Origin: Prosthecobacter fusiformis
GTDB lineage: Bacteria > Verrucomicrobiota > Verrucomicrobiia > Verrucomicrobiales > Verrucomicrobiaceae
Reading direction: 5' to 3'
Assembly (NCBI RefSeq): GCF_004364345.1
Contig: NZ_SOCA01000006.1
Location: forward strand, 1-64,000
DNA: 64,000 nt
In this document: positions 9,749 to 18,014 of the stretch, one piece after another
How the letters are laid out: the number at the start of each line of letters is the position of its first letter
How positions within the stretch are numbered: position 1 is the first letter of the stretch
Position numbers and translations under genes: made by a program
The notes under the pieces: model-generated
What the model was told of the DNA's origin: nothing
The model's database searches: none
Seen by the model: the letters and a program-made list of their open reading frames with translations, nothing else

Positions 9749-10713
9749 GCCTTCTTACCGTCAAAAATCTCCAGCAGCATTTCCCCGTCCGTGGCGGAGT
9801 GCTCCGGCGTTCCGTAGCCTCCTGCAAAGCGGTGGATGGCGTCAGCTTTTCCCTGGCGGCTGGCGAGACGCTCGGGCTGGTGGGTGAATCCGGTTGTGGC
9901 AAAACCACTTTGGGCAAAGCTATCGTGCGTCTGCTGAAACCCACTGCCGGGACCATCGAATTTGAAGGCAGAGACATCACTACTGCAAGCATGGGAGAGC
10001 TGCGCCCTGCCCGCCGTCACATGCAGATGATCTTTCAAGATCCAGCGGAGTCCCTAAACCCTCGCCACACAGTGCGGGACATTCTGGAGGAACCCTTCAT
10101 TGTTCAGAAGATCGGCAGCAAAGAGGAACGCCGCCAATGGGTGGCTGACCTTTTGGACAAGGTGGGCCTCAGTGCCGCCTCAGCAGACCGTTTTCCCTTC
10201 GAGTTCAGCGGTGGTCAGCGCCAGCGCATCGGCATTGCCCGGGCCATTGCTTTGAAGCCGAAGCTCATCGTCTGTGACGAGCCGGTGTCCGCCCTGGATG
10301 TCTCAGTTCAAAGTCAGGTACTTAACCTTTTGTTAGACCTGCAACGTGACATGGGCCTCAGTTACCTCTTCATCGCCCACGGCCTGAGTGTCGTGAAGCA
10401 CATGAGTGACCGCGTGGCGGTGATGTATCTGGGCAAGATCGTCGAACTGGCCCCGGCCGAGGAGCTATACCATCATCCGCGTCATGCCTATACCAAGGCC
10501 CTGCTGGATGCCATCCCGACTCCTGATCCATCCAAGCGGCATCCTTGCCGCCTGCTCCAGGGAGATGTGCCTTCCCCCATCAATCCTCCCGCCGGTTGTG
10601 CCTTTGGCCATCGCATGGGCCATCCCCGCTGGCAGGAGAGCGTGGGCATGGACCTGACTCTCAAAGAAGTCTCTCCTGGCCACTTCGTTCAGCCTTGTCC
10701 CTGCTGCAGCTGA
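9745..10713 (+). CDS. oppF: Peptide ABC transporter ATP-binding protein OppF/DppF
   Basis: 322 residues. Walker A is [12 protein letters not shown], the signature [14 protein letters not shown], and Walker [13 protein letters not shown]. The switch-region His is retained (IAHGL), although the usual Asp after it is Gly here. The C-terminal oligo_HPY extension ends with PCPCCS. It is the last gene of the import operon. The stop lies one base from the stop of the convergent pbpC gene and no terminator hairpin fits between them, so transcripts may run into each other. Confidence 0.95.
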   Translation: MSLLTVKNLQQHFPVRGGVLRRSVASCKAVDGVSFSLAAGETLGLVGESGCGKTTLGKAIVRLLKPTAGTIEFEGRDITTASMGELRPARRHMQMIFQDPAESLNPRHTVRDILEEPFIVQKIGSKEERRQWVADLLDKVGLSAASADRFPFEFSGGQRQRIGIARAIALKPKLIVCDEPVSALDVSVQSQVLNLLLDLQRDMGLSYLFIAHGLSVVKHMSDRVAVMYLGKIVELAPAEELYHHPRHAYTKALLDAIPTPDPSKRHPCRLLQGDVPSPINPPAGCAFGHRMGHPRWQESVGMDLTLKEVSPGHFVQPCPCCS

Positions 10714-10714
10714 G

Positions 10715-12979
10715 TTATTCGGGATGCACAATGATGTAGGTGCTTTGTCCCTGCCCAGTGGGGAGCATGGCCCGGAGTTCATGGCGACCGGGTATCAGTT
10801 CCACATAGGCTGTCGTACCATCCATTTGGATAGGCAAGGTCGCGCATTCCCAGGCCACTTCGCGGTGCGGAGTGGTTTCTAATAACAGGCGTCTTCCCCC
10901 TTGTGGCAGGTCGGGATCCAAGCGGACGACAGTACCAGGAATGGGGTTGGAGATACGCCAGGGACGCTCTTGCGCCGAGTCGTCGATAGCCACCAGATCG
11001 CCCATCCAGTTATCTGCACTTCGGACCCAGGTGGCATACTCAGGTCTGAGCAGAGCCCGGCCTCGGGTGTCATAATCCTCCGCACTGGCCGCAGGTGGCA
11101 GATGCTTGATGACGAAGATCTCCTCACGGCTGATCCGTGCGGGTGGTGACTGGGGCGTCAGGCGTTTGCCGGTGCGCGGATCTATACGGGCATGGATGAG
11201 TCCTGGCGGCTCCATATACCAGGTGACGCCGAAGCGGCTTTGAAGCTCGATGAATACATCCCGCCAGATGGGGGCGGCCCCGGTGACGCCGGAAACTTCC
11301 TGCATGGGGGTATTGTCAAAGTTACCTGCCCAGACAGCGACGGTGAATTCGGGGGTATACCCCACGCACCAGTTGTCCCGGTATGCAGTACTGGTGCCTG
11401 TCTTCACTGCCACCGGGAAAGGCAGGCGCAGGGGGGAATACTGGCCAAAGGTAAGCTGGCGGGCTTGGTTGTCGGAAAGGATACTGGCTATGATGTAACA
11501 GGAGGCTTCATCAAAGCGCCTCTTCGGTGGGGTATTCTCCGGCTGGGCTATAAGGGACCAGGGGCGGTCGATGCCGAGGCGTGCCAGGCAGGCATAGGCA
11601 TTGGCCAGCTCGACCAGCCGGACGGGTGCATTGCCGATGGTGAGGCCTAGGCCATAGTGCTCCGCTGGTTCTGTGAGGGTAGTTAGGCCAAGGTCCTGCA
11701 GTTGCTTGAGCAAGGTATCCGTACCTCCGATACTGCTAAGCACCTTCACGGCGGAGATGTTCAGGCTGTTGCCCAATGCCTGACGATAGGTCACGGGACC
11801 GTATAGCTTATGTGCATAGTTTTCCGGGCGGTAGGTGCCTGTCGGGGTGGTGTATTCGATGGGCAGATCGGCCACGATGCTGGCGGCGGTGGCTCCGCGC
11901 TCCAGGGCCAGCAGGTAAGTGAAGGGCTTGATGGCGGAGCCCGGCGAATGCGGCACCCAAGCACCATTGATCTGCCCGCCATCGGTGGCAAAGAAGTCGC
12001 GGGAACCTGCGAGGGCCAGGACATGGCCGGTGGCATTTTCGATAACCACGGCGGCGGCTTGAGTGACATGCCGTTCCTTTAGCGCAGCCAGTCTCTGGGT
12101 TATGATCGTCTCGATCTGGCGTTGCAGGCCTGCATCCAAGGTGGTGACGGTAGTTTCGCGAGGTTCCGGGCGCAGCATTTCCACGGCATGAGGGGCCTCA
12201 AATCCACCATGGAAGCGGCTCAGTTTAAGAGGTTCCTTTTGGGCAACACGAAGCTGTTCCTCCGATAGCCAACCGAGTTCCCTCATCTTGCCCAGGATGC
12301 GTAACTGGCGAGGGCGGATGGCAGTCAGTTGGCGAAACGGATTGTAGCGTGTGGGGGATTGCGGGATGGCTGCGAGCAGGGCGCATTCAGCCGGGGTTAG
12401 ATCGGCCAGTGGTTTGTAGAAGTATCCCTGGGCTGCACTGGCGCAGCCGGTGAGGAGATTGCCATAACTGATGCGGTTGAGGTATTCGGTGATGACCTGT
12501 TCCTTGCTCCATTGCATCGCCAGTCGCCTCGCTTGCAGGGCCTCGATCATTTTCACCTTGAGGGTGCGTTTGCCTGTACGTGCGGCGGCGACTTTGACCA
12601 GTTGCTGATGGACGGTGGAGGCACCGGAGACAATGCGGCGGCTGCTCAGATTATCCCTGGCCGCACGGCCAATGGCCAGCAGGTCCACACCACCATGGTC
12701 AAAGAAACGTTTGTCTTCAGCAGCTAGGGTGGCCTGAATCAGCCGTGTGGGGATTTCCTCAAAGCGCAGCACCTGGGCCACGCGGTCGCCTTTTTGGGTC
12801 AGCAGCATCCGCAGGGGGATGCCATCCTTGCTGAGGTATCGGGGGGATGGGGTTTGAGGGGTATTCAGTGCCTGCGGCAAAGGCAGCAGCCAAGGGAGGC
12901 CAAACCATACGCCCGCACCTGCTGCGAGGGTGATCAGCAGCAGCTTGAGAAGACGTTTGTGCCCGCGACGAATGGCCAT
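10715..12979 (-). CDS. pbpC: Penicillin-binding protein 1C
   Basis: 754 residues: an N-terminal membrane anchor, a GT51 glycosyltransferase domain (residues about 60-240, with AAEDKRFFDHGG and GASTVHQQLVK), a transpeptidase domain with SxxK (SAIK, about 345), SLN and KTGTS (about 523), and a C-terminal BiPBP_C domain. It polymerises and crosslinks peptidoglycan in the periplasm. All three transpeptidase motifs are present, so it should be active. PbpC is often next to an alpha-2-macroglobulin gene, but none is in this window. Confidence 0.95.
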   Translation of the reverse strand: MAIRRGHKRLLKLLLITLAAGAGVWFGLPWLLPLPQALNTPQTPSPRYLSKDGIPLRMLLTQKGDRVAQVLRFEEIPTRLIQATLAAEDKRFFDHGGVDLLAIGRAARDNLSSRRIVSGASTVHQQLVKVAAARTGKRTLKVKMIEALQARRLAMQWSKEQVITEYLNRISYGNLLTGCASAAQGYFYKPLADLTPAECALLAAIPQSPTRYNPFRQLTAIRPRQLRILGKMRELGWLSEEQLRVAQKEPLKLSRFHGGFEAPHAVEMLRPEPRETTVTTLDAGLQRQIETIITQRLAALKERHVTQAAAVVIENATGHVLALAGSRDFFATDGGQINGAWVPHSPGSAIKPFTYLLALERGATAASIVADLPIEYTTPTGTYRPENYAHKLYGPVTYRQALGNSLNISAVKVLSSIGGTDTLLKQLQDLGLTTLTEPAEHYGLGLTIGNAPVRLVELANAYACLARLGIDRPWSLIAQPENTPPKRRFDEASCYIIASILSDNQARQLTFGQYSPLRLPFPVAVKTGTSTAYRDNWCVGYTPEFTVAVWAGNFDNTPMQEVSGVTGAAPIWRDVFIELQSRFGVTWYMEPPGLIHARIDPRTGKRLTPQSPPARISREEIFVIKHLPPAASAEDYDTRGRALLRPEYATWVRSADNWMGDLVAIDDSAQERPWRISNPIPGTVVRLDPDLPQGGRRLLLETTPHREVAWECATLPIQMDGTTAYVELIPGRHELRAMLPTGQGQSTYIIVHPE

Positions 12980-13187
12980 GAAATGGAGCTTCTAAAGGTA
13001 ACCCGATTTTCGGTTTTGGGTATGCGGTTTTCAGTTTTCTGGACGCCACGATTCCCCGCATAAATGCGTTACTTCGAACGCGGTGATTCGGAATACTCAT
13101 TCCAAGATGAGCGGTTCATGTTGGTTGGATTCTGGCTGGTCAAAGCAGGGTCTTTGGTGTTTCGTCATCAGGAAAGGATATCCAGCT

Positions 13188-13403
13188 ATGCTTCAAGGAA
13201 ACTTGCCCCCTCATCGGCACTCCCATCAGGGAGCCAGCGTCTTCAAGAAGGTTCTCATCTCGATTGTCGTGATTGCGGCTGTGGGTTCGGCGGCTTTGTT
13301 TGTGAAAGTGGCCGTGAATCATGACCGAATGAGGCAGCAGCTTCGGGACGAAACCCCTGCCTTGATCAGGGAAAATCTCGAACTAATGGATCGTGGATCT
13401 TGA
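13188..13403 (+). CDS. Small single-pass membrane protein, unknown function
   Basis: 71 residues from ATG 13188, which is preceded by AGGAAAGGA at a sensible spacing. This is one of the better Shine-Dalgarno sequences in the window. A hydrophilic His-rich start (HRHSHQG) is followed by one transmembrane helix (VLISIVVIAAVGSAALFV) and a charged C-terminus rich in Arg, Glu and Asp. No family was recognised. Upstream starts at 13083 are less likely because the extension has no coding character. It lies between divergent pbpC and the convergent phosphodiesterase gene. Confidence 0.5.
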   Translation: MLQGNLPPHRHSHQGASVFKKVLISIVVIAAVGSAALFVKVAVNHDRMRQQLRDETPALIRENLELMDRGS

Positions 13404-13508
13404 TCCCCGCCTGGCTTGCAGGGAATGGAATCCTGGAAAGTAAGTTCGAAGTTTCCCAAGCACCGCATGAATGAGGTGCTCCTGAACGCCGAACTCTGAG
13501 ACCGCTGC

Positions 13509-14855
13509 TTACTCCAGGATTTCTTCCAGCACTCGTCCATCCGGTGCTGGGAGGGTAATATCCAGCAGGCTAGCGATGGTGGGGGCGATGTCTAGGTTGG
13601 CCATTCTTGGAAGGACGATGCCTTTTTTAATGCCTTTGCCGGAGGCGATGAAGATGCCGTCCAGTTCGGGATCGGTGTTGGGATAGCCGTGGGTGCCGCC
13701 GTAGTCCACGCTTGGAGCGGTGACAGCATCACCTGCCGCGCCGTTGTTAAAGGCATACCCGGCTTTGGCATACAGGACCAAGTCTCCCATGCCCTGGTTT
13801 TCAGCGGGTGTCGGCATTCCCAGAGAAGGGCCGTCATTGCCGTCTATAACTCGGTCTACCCCTTCGGTGGTGGTGAATAGTTCCTTTAGCTTGGGCAGCA
13901 GCTCCGCCTTGCGGGCCGGGTCCAGCACATAGATGAAACAGAGGCCGCCCTGCGTCATGGCAGCGACCTCGCATTGGGTGATGGCATTGCCAAAGGCTTT
14001 GGAGTAACCGGCCTTTTTCAGGACCACATTGGGATAGACAAACTGGCTCACTTTTTTGAAGCCGTGGTCGGTGGCGATGATGAAGGTGGTCATGTCCGTC
14101 AGCCCAGCGTCCTTCACTGATTGCACAAGATCCCCGACCAGCCGGTCGGTATAGGCCAGGGCTGTGTAGCTGGCCATGTTGGCCGGGCCGTAACGGTGAT
14201 GAGTGCCGTCCGTGTTCAGGGTGTGGTACAACATCAGGTTAGGCTTGTGCGTCTTGATGATGTGGCTGGCGGCACGGGTCCAGGTGAGGTCGTGCCAGGC
14301 CATATTCTTGCGCTGCGGTCCGGGGTTCATCCAGGTGATCTGCTCCTCCGTCAGCAGTCCGGCGGTGATCATCTCCTTCTCAATAGGTCGGTCCGCGCTG
14401 GGCAACTCGGAAAAGCTCCAGTTGATCGTTTCCGCATCCTTGATGGCCACCCAGTCCACCTCTGCCGTGGTGAGCCCGGCCTCATGGGCGACATCATAAA
14501 GAGTTGGCACGTGAACAAGGCGGTTCTTGTGCACCCAGGGTTCGATCTTCGGTGGTTTGTTGCCCTCTCCGCGCACCAGGAGGCCGTTGAAAAGGACGCC
14601 ATGTTTTCTTGGGTTCACCCCGGTCACCATCGTGGTGTGGTTGATCCAGGTGATGGACGGATTGGAGACCGTCATCGCCTCCGTCTGCGCTCCCTCAGCG
14701 GCTAACTGGCGGAGGTTCGGGATCGCCAAGGAAGGGTCCTTCCACATCCATGCGGGGAATCCGTCCAGGCTGATGAGTACGACATGCTGGTTTTTGTCGG
14801 CTGCGGCGAGGGGGACCGTGAAACCGAGGGCGAGAAGCAGAAGGCGGAGGAGCAT
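13509..14855 (-). CDS. Secreted alkaline-phosphatase-superfamily phosphodiesterase (NPP-like)
   Basis: 448 residues with a clear signal peptide ending near LAAADK. The phosphodiesterase/nucleotide pyrophosphatase fold is shown by the metal-binding VVLISLDGFP (Asp), the nucleophile region NPSITWINHTTMVTG, DGTHHRYGP, ATDHGF and THGYPNTDPELDG. These supply the usual Asp/His set for two metal ions. It would hydrolyse phosphodiester or phosphomonoester bonds outside the cytoplasm; the substrate is unknown. It lies downstream of ilvC on the same strand, but a strong terminator separates them. Confidence 0.9.
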   Translation of the reverse strand: MLLRLLLLALGFTVPLAAADKNQHVVLISLDGFPAWMWKDPSLAIPNLRQLAAEGAQTEAMTVSNPSITWINHTTMVTGVNPRKHGVLFNGLLVRGEGNKPPKIEPWVHKNRLVHVPTLYDVAHEAGLTTAEVDWVAIKDAETINWSFSELPSADRPIEKEMITAGLLTEEQITWMNPGPQRKNMAWHDLTWTRAASHIIKTHKPNLMLYHTLNTDGTHHRYGPANMASYTALAYTDRLVGDLVQSVKDAGLTDMTTFIIATDHGFKKVSQFVYPNVVLKKAGYSKAFGNAITQCEVAAMTQGGLCFIYVLDPARKAELLPKLKELFTTTEGVDRVIDGNDGPSLGMPTPAENQGMGDLVLYAKAGYAFNNGAAGDAVTAPSVDYGGTHGYPNTDPELDGIFIASGKGIKKGIVLPRMANLDIAPTIASLLDITLPAPDGRVLEEILE

Positions 14856-14892
14856 GAGGAGGGTACGGCGGGATGTGGACGACTCTTTTCTA

Positions 14893-14920
14893 GACCGGCT
14901 AAAGCCGGGACTACAGAGCG
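14893..14920. repeat. REP-like hairpin with CTGTAG tail
   Basis: Short stem CCGGCT-AAAG-CCGGG followed by ACTACAG. On the opposite strand it reads CTGTAGTCCCGGCTTTAGCC. The same CTGTAG-plus-hairpin layout occurs at 61201-61226, which suggests a dispersed repeat family. Only two copies are in the window, so this is tentative. Confidence 0.4.
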
Positions 14921-14923
14921 CCC

Positions 14924-14955
14924 AAAAAAAGGCACGGGACTTGGGGTCCCGTGCC
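14924..14955 (-). terminator. Rho-independent terminator of ilvC
   Basis: Perfect 10-bp stem (14931-14940 with 14946-14955) and a 5-base loop, followed on the minus strand by seven T (14924-14930). It lies about 125 bases downstream of the ilvC stop, beyond a short repeat array, and just upstream of the phosphodiesterase start. Confidence 0.9.
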
Positions 14956-14970
14956 TTGAAGTGTTTTTGG

Positions 14971-15078
14971 ATGCGGACTGGGGCGTCCGCGCTCCGGGTG
15001 AGTGGGGGAATGCGGACGGGGGCGTCCGCGCTCCGGTTTAATGGGAGGCGAACGTTTTGGCGTGCGCGCTCCGGTTTA
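14971..15078. repeat. REP-like repeat array after ilvC (three units)
   Basis: Two near-identical 27-bp units (14971-14997 and 15010-15036, period 39) each hold a GCGGAC...GTCCGC stem followed by GCTCCGG. A third, degenerate unit ends at 15074 and shares CGCGCTCCGGTTTA with the second; it abuts the ilvC stop codon. The layout (GGAGCG plus stem-loop on the minus strand) recurs in two units at 17138-17207, with different stem bases. Confidence 0.7.
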
Positions 15079-16110
15079 TCACTCGTAGCTGGCTTGCTGG
15101 CCGCCTTTGAAGTCGCGCTTTTTGATCCACGGCATGAGGCTGCGGAGGCGGGCGCCGGTCTTCTCGATGGGGTGCTTCTCGCCGTCTTTGAGGAGTTGGT
15201 TGAAGGTCTTGTAACCGGTTTCGGTTTCTTTGATCCACTCTTTGGCGAACTTGCCGTTCTGGATCTCCTTCAGCGCGGCTTTCATGCGCTTCTTGACGCT
15301 GGCGTCGATGATCTTGGGTCCGACTTTGACGTCGCCCCACTTGGCGGTTTCGGAGATGGAGAAACGCATGCCGGCGATGCCGGATTCGTTCATGAGGTCA
15401 ACGATGAGCTTGAGCTCATGGAGGCACTCGAAGTAGGCCATTTCAGGAGCGTAGCCGGCCTCGACCAGCACTTCGAAACCAGCCTGCACCAGGGCGCTGG
15501 TGCCGCCGCAAAGGACGGTCTGCTCACCGAAGAGGTCGGTCTCTGTTTCTTCCTGGAAGCTGGTCTGAAGGACGCCGCCACGGGTGCAACCGACGCCGTG
15601 TGCCCAGGCGAGGGCGATCTGCTTGGACTTCTTGGAAGGGTCCTGATAGATGGCGATGAGTCCTGGGACGCCTTTGCCTTCTGTGTACTGACGACGGACG
15701 ATGTGACCTGGGCCTTTCGGGGCGACCATGATGACGTTCACGTCTGCTGGAGGAACGACGGTCTTGTAATGGATGGCGAAGCCGTGGCTGAAGAGGAGGG
15801 TCTTACCCTTGACCAGGTTTGGAGCGATGTCCTTTTCATACACACCGCCGATTTTGGTGTCGGGAACGGCCACGAAGATGACGTCGCCCAGTTTGACGGC
15901 TTCGGCTGTGTCATAGACCTTGAAGCCTTTTTCTTCAGCGACCTTGCGGCTTTTGCTGCCGGCATACAGACCGATGATGACGTTGACGCCGCTTTCCTTG
16001 AGGTTCAGGGCGTGCGCATGGCCCTGCGAGCCAAAGCCGATCACGGCGCAGGTTTTGCCTTTGAGAGGCGCCAGGCTGGCGTCTTTTTCAGTGTAGATTT
16101 TTGCGGGCAT
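15079..16110 (-). CDS. ilvC: Ketol-acid reductoisomerase (class I)
   Basis: 343 residues. It reduces and isomerises acetolactate to dihydroxyisovalerate in valine/leucine/isoleucine synthesis. The Rossmann motif GFGSQGHAHALNLKESG is near residue 25. The catalytic domain carries the Mg-binding residues (QEETETDLFGEQ and FECLHELKLIVDL). The length fits class I enzymes. It stands alone, without ilvBN, with its own terminator after a repeat array. Confidence 0.97.
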   Translation of the reverse strand: MPAKIYTEKDASLAPLKGKTCAVIGFGSQGHAHALNLKESGVNVIIGLYAGSKSRKVAEEKGFKVYDTAEAVKLGDVIFVAVPDTKIGGVYEKDIAPNLVKGKTLLFSHGFAIHYKTVVPPADVNVIMVAPKGPGHIVRRQYTEGKGVPGLIAIYQDPSKKSKQIALAWAHGVGCTRGGVLQTSFQEETETDLFGEQTVLCGGTSALVQAGFEVLVEAGYAPEMAYFECLHELKLIVDLMNESGIAGMRFSISETAKWGDVKVGPKIIDASVKKRMKAALKEIQNGKFAKEWIKETETGYKTFNQLLKDGEKHPIEKTGARLRSLMPWIKKRDFKGGQQASYE

Positions 16111-16265
16111 TAGTTGTGGGTCTGGTTAGAGGGCGCGCAGAGTGGTGCAACAGAGAGGGATGGTCAAGGAGGAGTTGACAGGCGGTTAGGCCGCTTGTGC
16201 GGGCGGCGGCGGGCAAATGGGCTGTGGGTGGCCGGTGTGTGGATGGCTGCAGGATTGGGTTAAAG

Positions 16266-16280
16266 TCATACTTGCCGGGT
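16266..16280 (+). promoter_or_regulatory. TCATACTTGCC motif upstream of the Rrf2 gene
   Basis: TCATACTTGCCGGGT lies 26 bases before the chosen ATG. The same 11-base core recurs upstream of the next gene at 16885, with similar flanks (TT.AA.TCATACTTGCC..GT). It may be an autoregulatory operator, or a shared -10 element (CATACT). Confidence 0.5.
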
Positions 16281-16305
16281 CTGAATTTCGCGTTAGATGA
16301 TGCTC

Positions 16306-16845
16306 ATGAGACTGACCAAACGTGGCGAATACGCTCTGCGAACGATGATCCGGCTCGGCGTGGCTGAGCGGAATGGTGAGGGGGTCATTTCGGTTTCATC
16401 ATTGGCGGAGCAGGAGCACCTGCCGTTTAAGTTTTTGGAGGCGATTTTATTTGAGCTGAGAACGGCGGGCTATGTGGAAAGCCTGCGCGGCAAGCATGGG
16501 GGAGCTCGGCTGGCCAGGCCGATGAAGAGCATCAAGATGGGTGAAATCGTGCGTTTGATCGATGGCAAGCTGGCACCCATCGGCTGTGCGAGTGAGACGG
16601 AATATGAGAAGTGCACCTGCCCTGATGAGGAGCACTGCGGCCTGCGGATGCTGATGATCGATGTGCGCAATGCCATCGCGAATATTCTGGACCGCTACAC
16701 GCTGGAGCATGTGGTGGAGGTGACTCTGCGGAAGCAGGAGCAATGCGGGACGGCGAAAAAGAAGGTGGCCAAAAAAGTGGTCGGCGCGCGGCATGCCGAC
16801 CCAGCGGATGGGTTCCTGGCTGTTCTTTTGGACACGCCGGTGTGA
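16306..16845 (+). CDS. Rrf2-family transcriptional regulator with Fe-S type cysteines
   Basis: 179 residues. The start ATG 16306 gives MRLTKRGEYALR, the canonical Rrf2 opening; ATGs at 16297 and 16300 also exist. A winged helix-turn-helix lies in residues about 1-65 (SLAEQEHLPFKFLEAIL, then GKHGGARLARP). The C-terminal half carries Cys residues in the IGCA...KCTCPDEEHCG region, arranged like the cluster ligands of IscR-type proteins. Rrf2 genes next to yezD are usually tied to sulfate assimilation or cysteine supply, which fits the TauE permease downstream. The Lys-rich C-terminal tail is unusual. Confidence 0.92.
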   Translation: MRLTKRGEYALRTMIRLGVAERNGEGVISVSSLAEQEHLPFKFLEAILFELRTAGYVESLRGKHGGARLARPMKSIKMGEIVRLIDGKLAPIGCASETEYEKCTCPDEEHCGLRMLMIDVRNAIANILDRYTLEHVVEVTLRKQEQCGTAKKKVAKKVVGARHADPADGFLAVLLDTPV

Positions 16846-16884
16846 GGGACTGAGCGGAGCAGAAATTTTTGCCACCGCTTTAAT

Positions 16885-16899
16885 TCATACTTGCCAAGT
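16885..16899 (+). promoter_or_regulatory. TCATACTTGCC motif upstream of yezD
   Basis: TCATACTTGCCAAGT, second copy of the motif found before the Rrf2 gene, 45 bases upstream of the yezD ATG. Its placement relative to the start is similar in both genes, which supports co-regulation. Confidence 0.5.
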
Positions 16900-16929
16900 G
16901 TAGATACTGAAGATAGGAATTGGGCGACT

Positions 16930-17112
16930 ATGAGCCAAAACACATCAGAAGCAGAATTCGAATCATGGCTGGAGATCGTTCGCCAGAAGGTCGGGGCCAT
17001 GCGTTTCGGCTCGGTGCAGATCATCGTCCATGAGGGGCGTGTGACGCAGGTGGAGAGCACGGAAAAAACGCGGCTGCCGAGTGAGGTGGTGCCGCTGAAT
17101 GCAAAGAAGTAG
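16930..17112 (+). CDS. YezD family protein (DUF2292)
   Basis: 60 residues from ATG 16930. The core MRFGSVQIIVHEGRVTQVESTEKTRL matches the small YezD/DUF2292 family, whose members read (I/L)RFGSV...I..GKV.QIE.TEK.R. The function is not established. Genes of this family sit beside Rrf2 regulators and sulfate-assimilation genes in many bacteria, as here. A start further upstream at 16891 would fall inside the shared regulatory motif and is rejected. Confidence 0.88.
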   Translation: MSQNTSEAEFESWLEIVRQKVGAMRFGSVQIIVHEGRVTQVESTEKTRLPSEVVPLNAKK

Positions 17113-17116
17113 CTCT

Positions 17117-17245
17117 ATGAACACCTTGCAAAAGAATGCGGGCAAGAGTGCCCACGCTCCTCTAGAGCAGCAGCCTAGCATTGAGGCGGGCAAGAGTGCC
17201 CACTCTCAACTCTCAGCAGTCCGTCATTGATTTTATGAACACCTT
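17117..17245 (+). repeat. REP-like pair bracketed by a 12-bp direct repeat
   Basis: Two copies of a hairpin unit (GGGC-AAGAGT-GCCC) lie at 17138-17160 and 17186-17207. The whole segment is flanked by perfect 12-base copies TATGAACACCTT at 17116-17127 and 17234-17245, the second being the start of the M14 peptidase gene. The arrangement looks like an insertion with target duplication, or a tandem duplication. The first copy opens a 37-codon frame ending in TGA at 17230 that repeats AGKSAH twice; it is probably the stranded original gene start, not a gene. Confidence 0.75.
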
Positions 17246-18002
17246 TTCTAGCATTCATCTGGCGCGGAGTCGGCATACACCTTTGAGATCAGAGCCCTCC
17301 CGTCTTATTTTGGAAAGCCTGCCGCCGGAGCAGGGGATTTACATTCCGAAGATCGTCAGCAAGCCTTTGAAAAAGGGGCAGGGGTTTAAGTTCGGTGTCT
17401 TTGGCGGTATCCACGGTGACGAGGAGGCGGGGACGCTGGCCATCCAGGAGCTGATCCAATGGGCTGCGGAAAAGCCGGAGGAACTGCATGACTATGAACT
17501 GCACTTTTTCCCAATCTGCAATCCAACGGGGAGGAACCTGGGGATCCGATATAATCAGAACGGGCTGGATCTGAACCGGGAGTTTTGGTCGGGCTCCATT
17601 GAGCCGGAGATCATCTATCTGGAGAGTGAACTGCGCCGTGAGCAATACGATGGCATCATTGCCCTGCATGCGGATGATGACTCGGACGGTTGCTACGGAT
17701 TCGTCCGCGGGGCGTTGCTGAGCGAGCATCTTTTGGAGCCTGCGCTAAAGGCGGCAAGTGATGAGCTGCCCCGGAATGTGCTGCCGATCATTGATGGCTT
17801 TCTGGCCTCCCAAGGCATCATCAAGGAAGGGTATAATGGCATTTTGAGTGCGCCGCCTGAGCAGCAGGTGAAGCCGCTGGAGATTGTCTTTGAAACGCCT
17901 GCCCTGGCACCGATGTACCAGCAGGTGAATGCGACGGTGGTGGCTGTGAAGACGATCCTGGCCGAATACCGCCAGCTCCAGGCTTATGCGCCTAACTTAT
18001 AA
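17235..18002 (+). CDS. M14-family zinc carboxypeptidase-like protein
   Basis: 255 residues. Zinc ligands and active-site elements are visible: GGIHGDEEAG (His and Glu), ICNPTGRN, DLNREFW, a third ligand region (IIALHADDD) and a catalytic-Glu candidate in EIVFETPA. It matches M14 peptidases/succinylglutamate desuccinylase-like deacylases, which are cytoplasmic. No signal peptide is seen. The start is ATG 17235; an upstream frame from 17181 runs through a REP-like hairpin and is not credible. It sits between yezD and a TauE permease, so a role in sulfur-compound or peptide turnover is possible but not shown. Confidence 0.87.
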   Translation: MNTFSSIHLARSRHTPLRSEPSRLILESLPPEQGIYIPKIVSKPLKKGQGFKFGVFGGIHGDEEAGTLAIQELIQWAAEKPEELHDYELHFFPICNPTGRNLGIRYNQNGLDLNREFWSGSIEPEIIYLESELRREQYDGIIALHADDDSDGCYGFVRGALLSEHLLEPALKAASDELPRNVLPIIDGFLASQGIIKEGYNGILSAPPEQQVKPLEIVFETPALAPMYQQVNATVVAVKTILAEYRQLQAYAPNL

Positions 18003-18014
18003 TCCAGCCTTATT

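Noticed and set aside
13459..13480. AGCACC...GGTGCT hairpin downstream of the phosphodiesterase gene
   Set aside because: Only six base pairs, ten-base loop and no T-run; too weak to call a terminator.
14527..16113. Long plus-strand open frame of 528 codons opposite ilvC
   Set aside because: It is antisense to the unmistakable ilvC gene and the end of the phosphodiesterase gene, crosses a terminator and repeats, and has no domain; it is an artefact of GC-rich codon use.
17117..17230. 37-codon open frame starting with the first TATGAACACCTT copy
   Set aside because: It is built from the REP hairpins and a duplicated gene start; more likely a relic than a coding gene.
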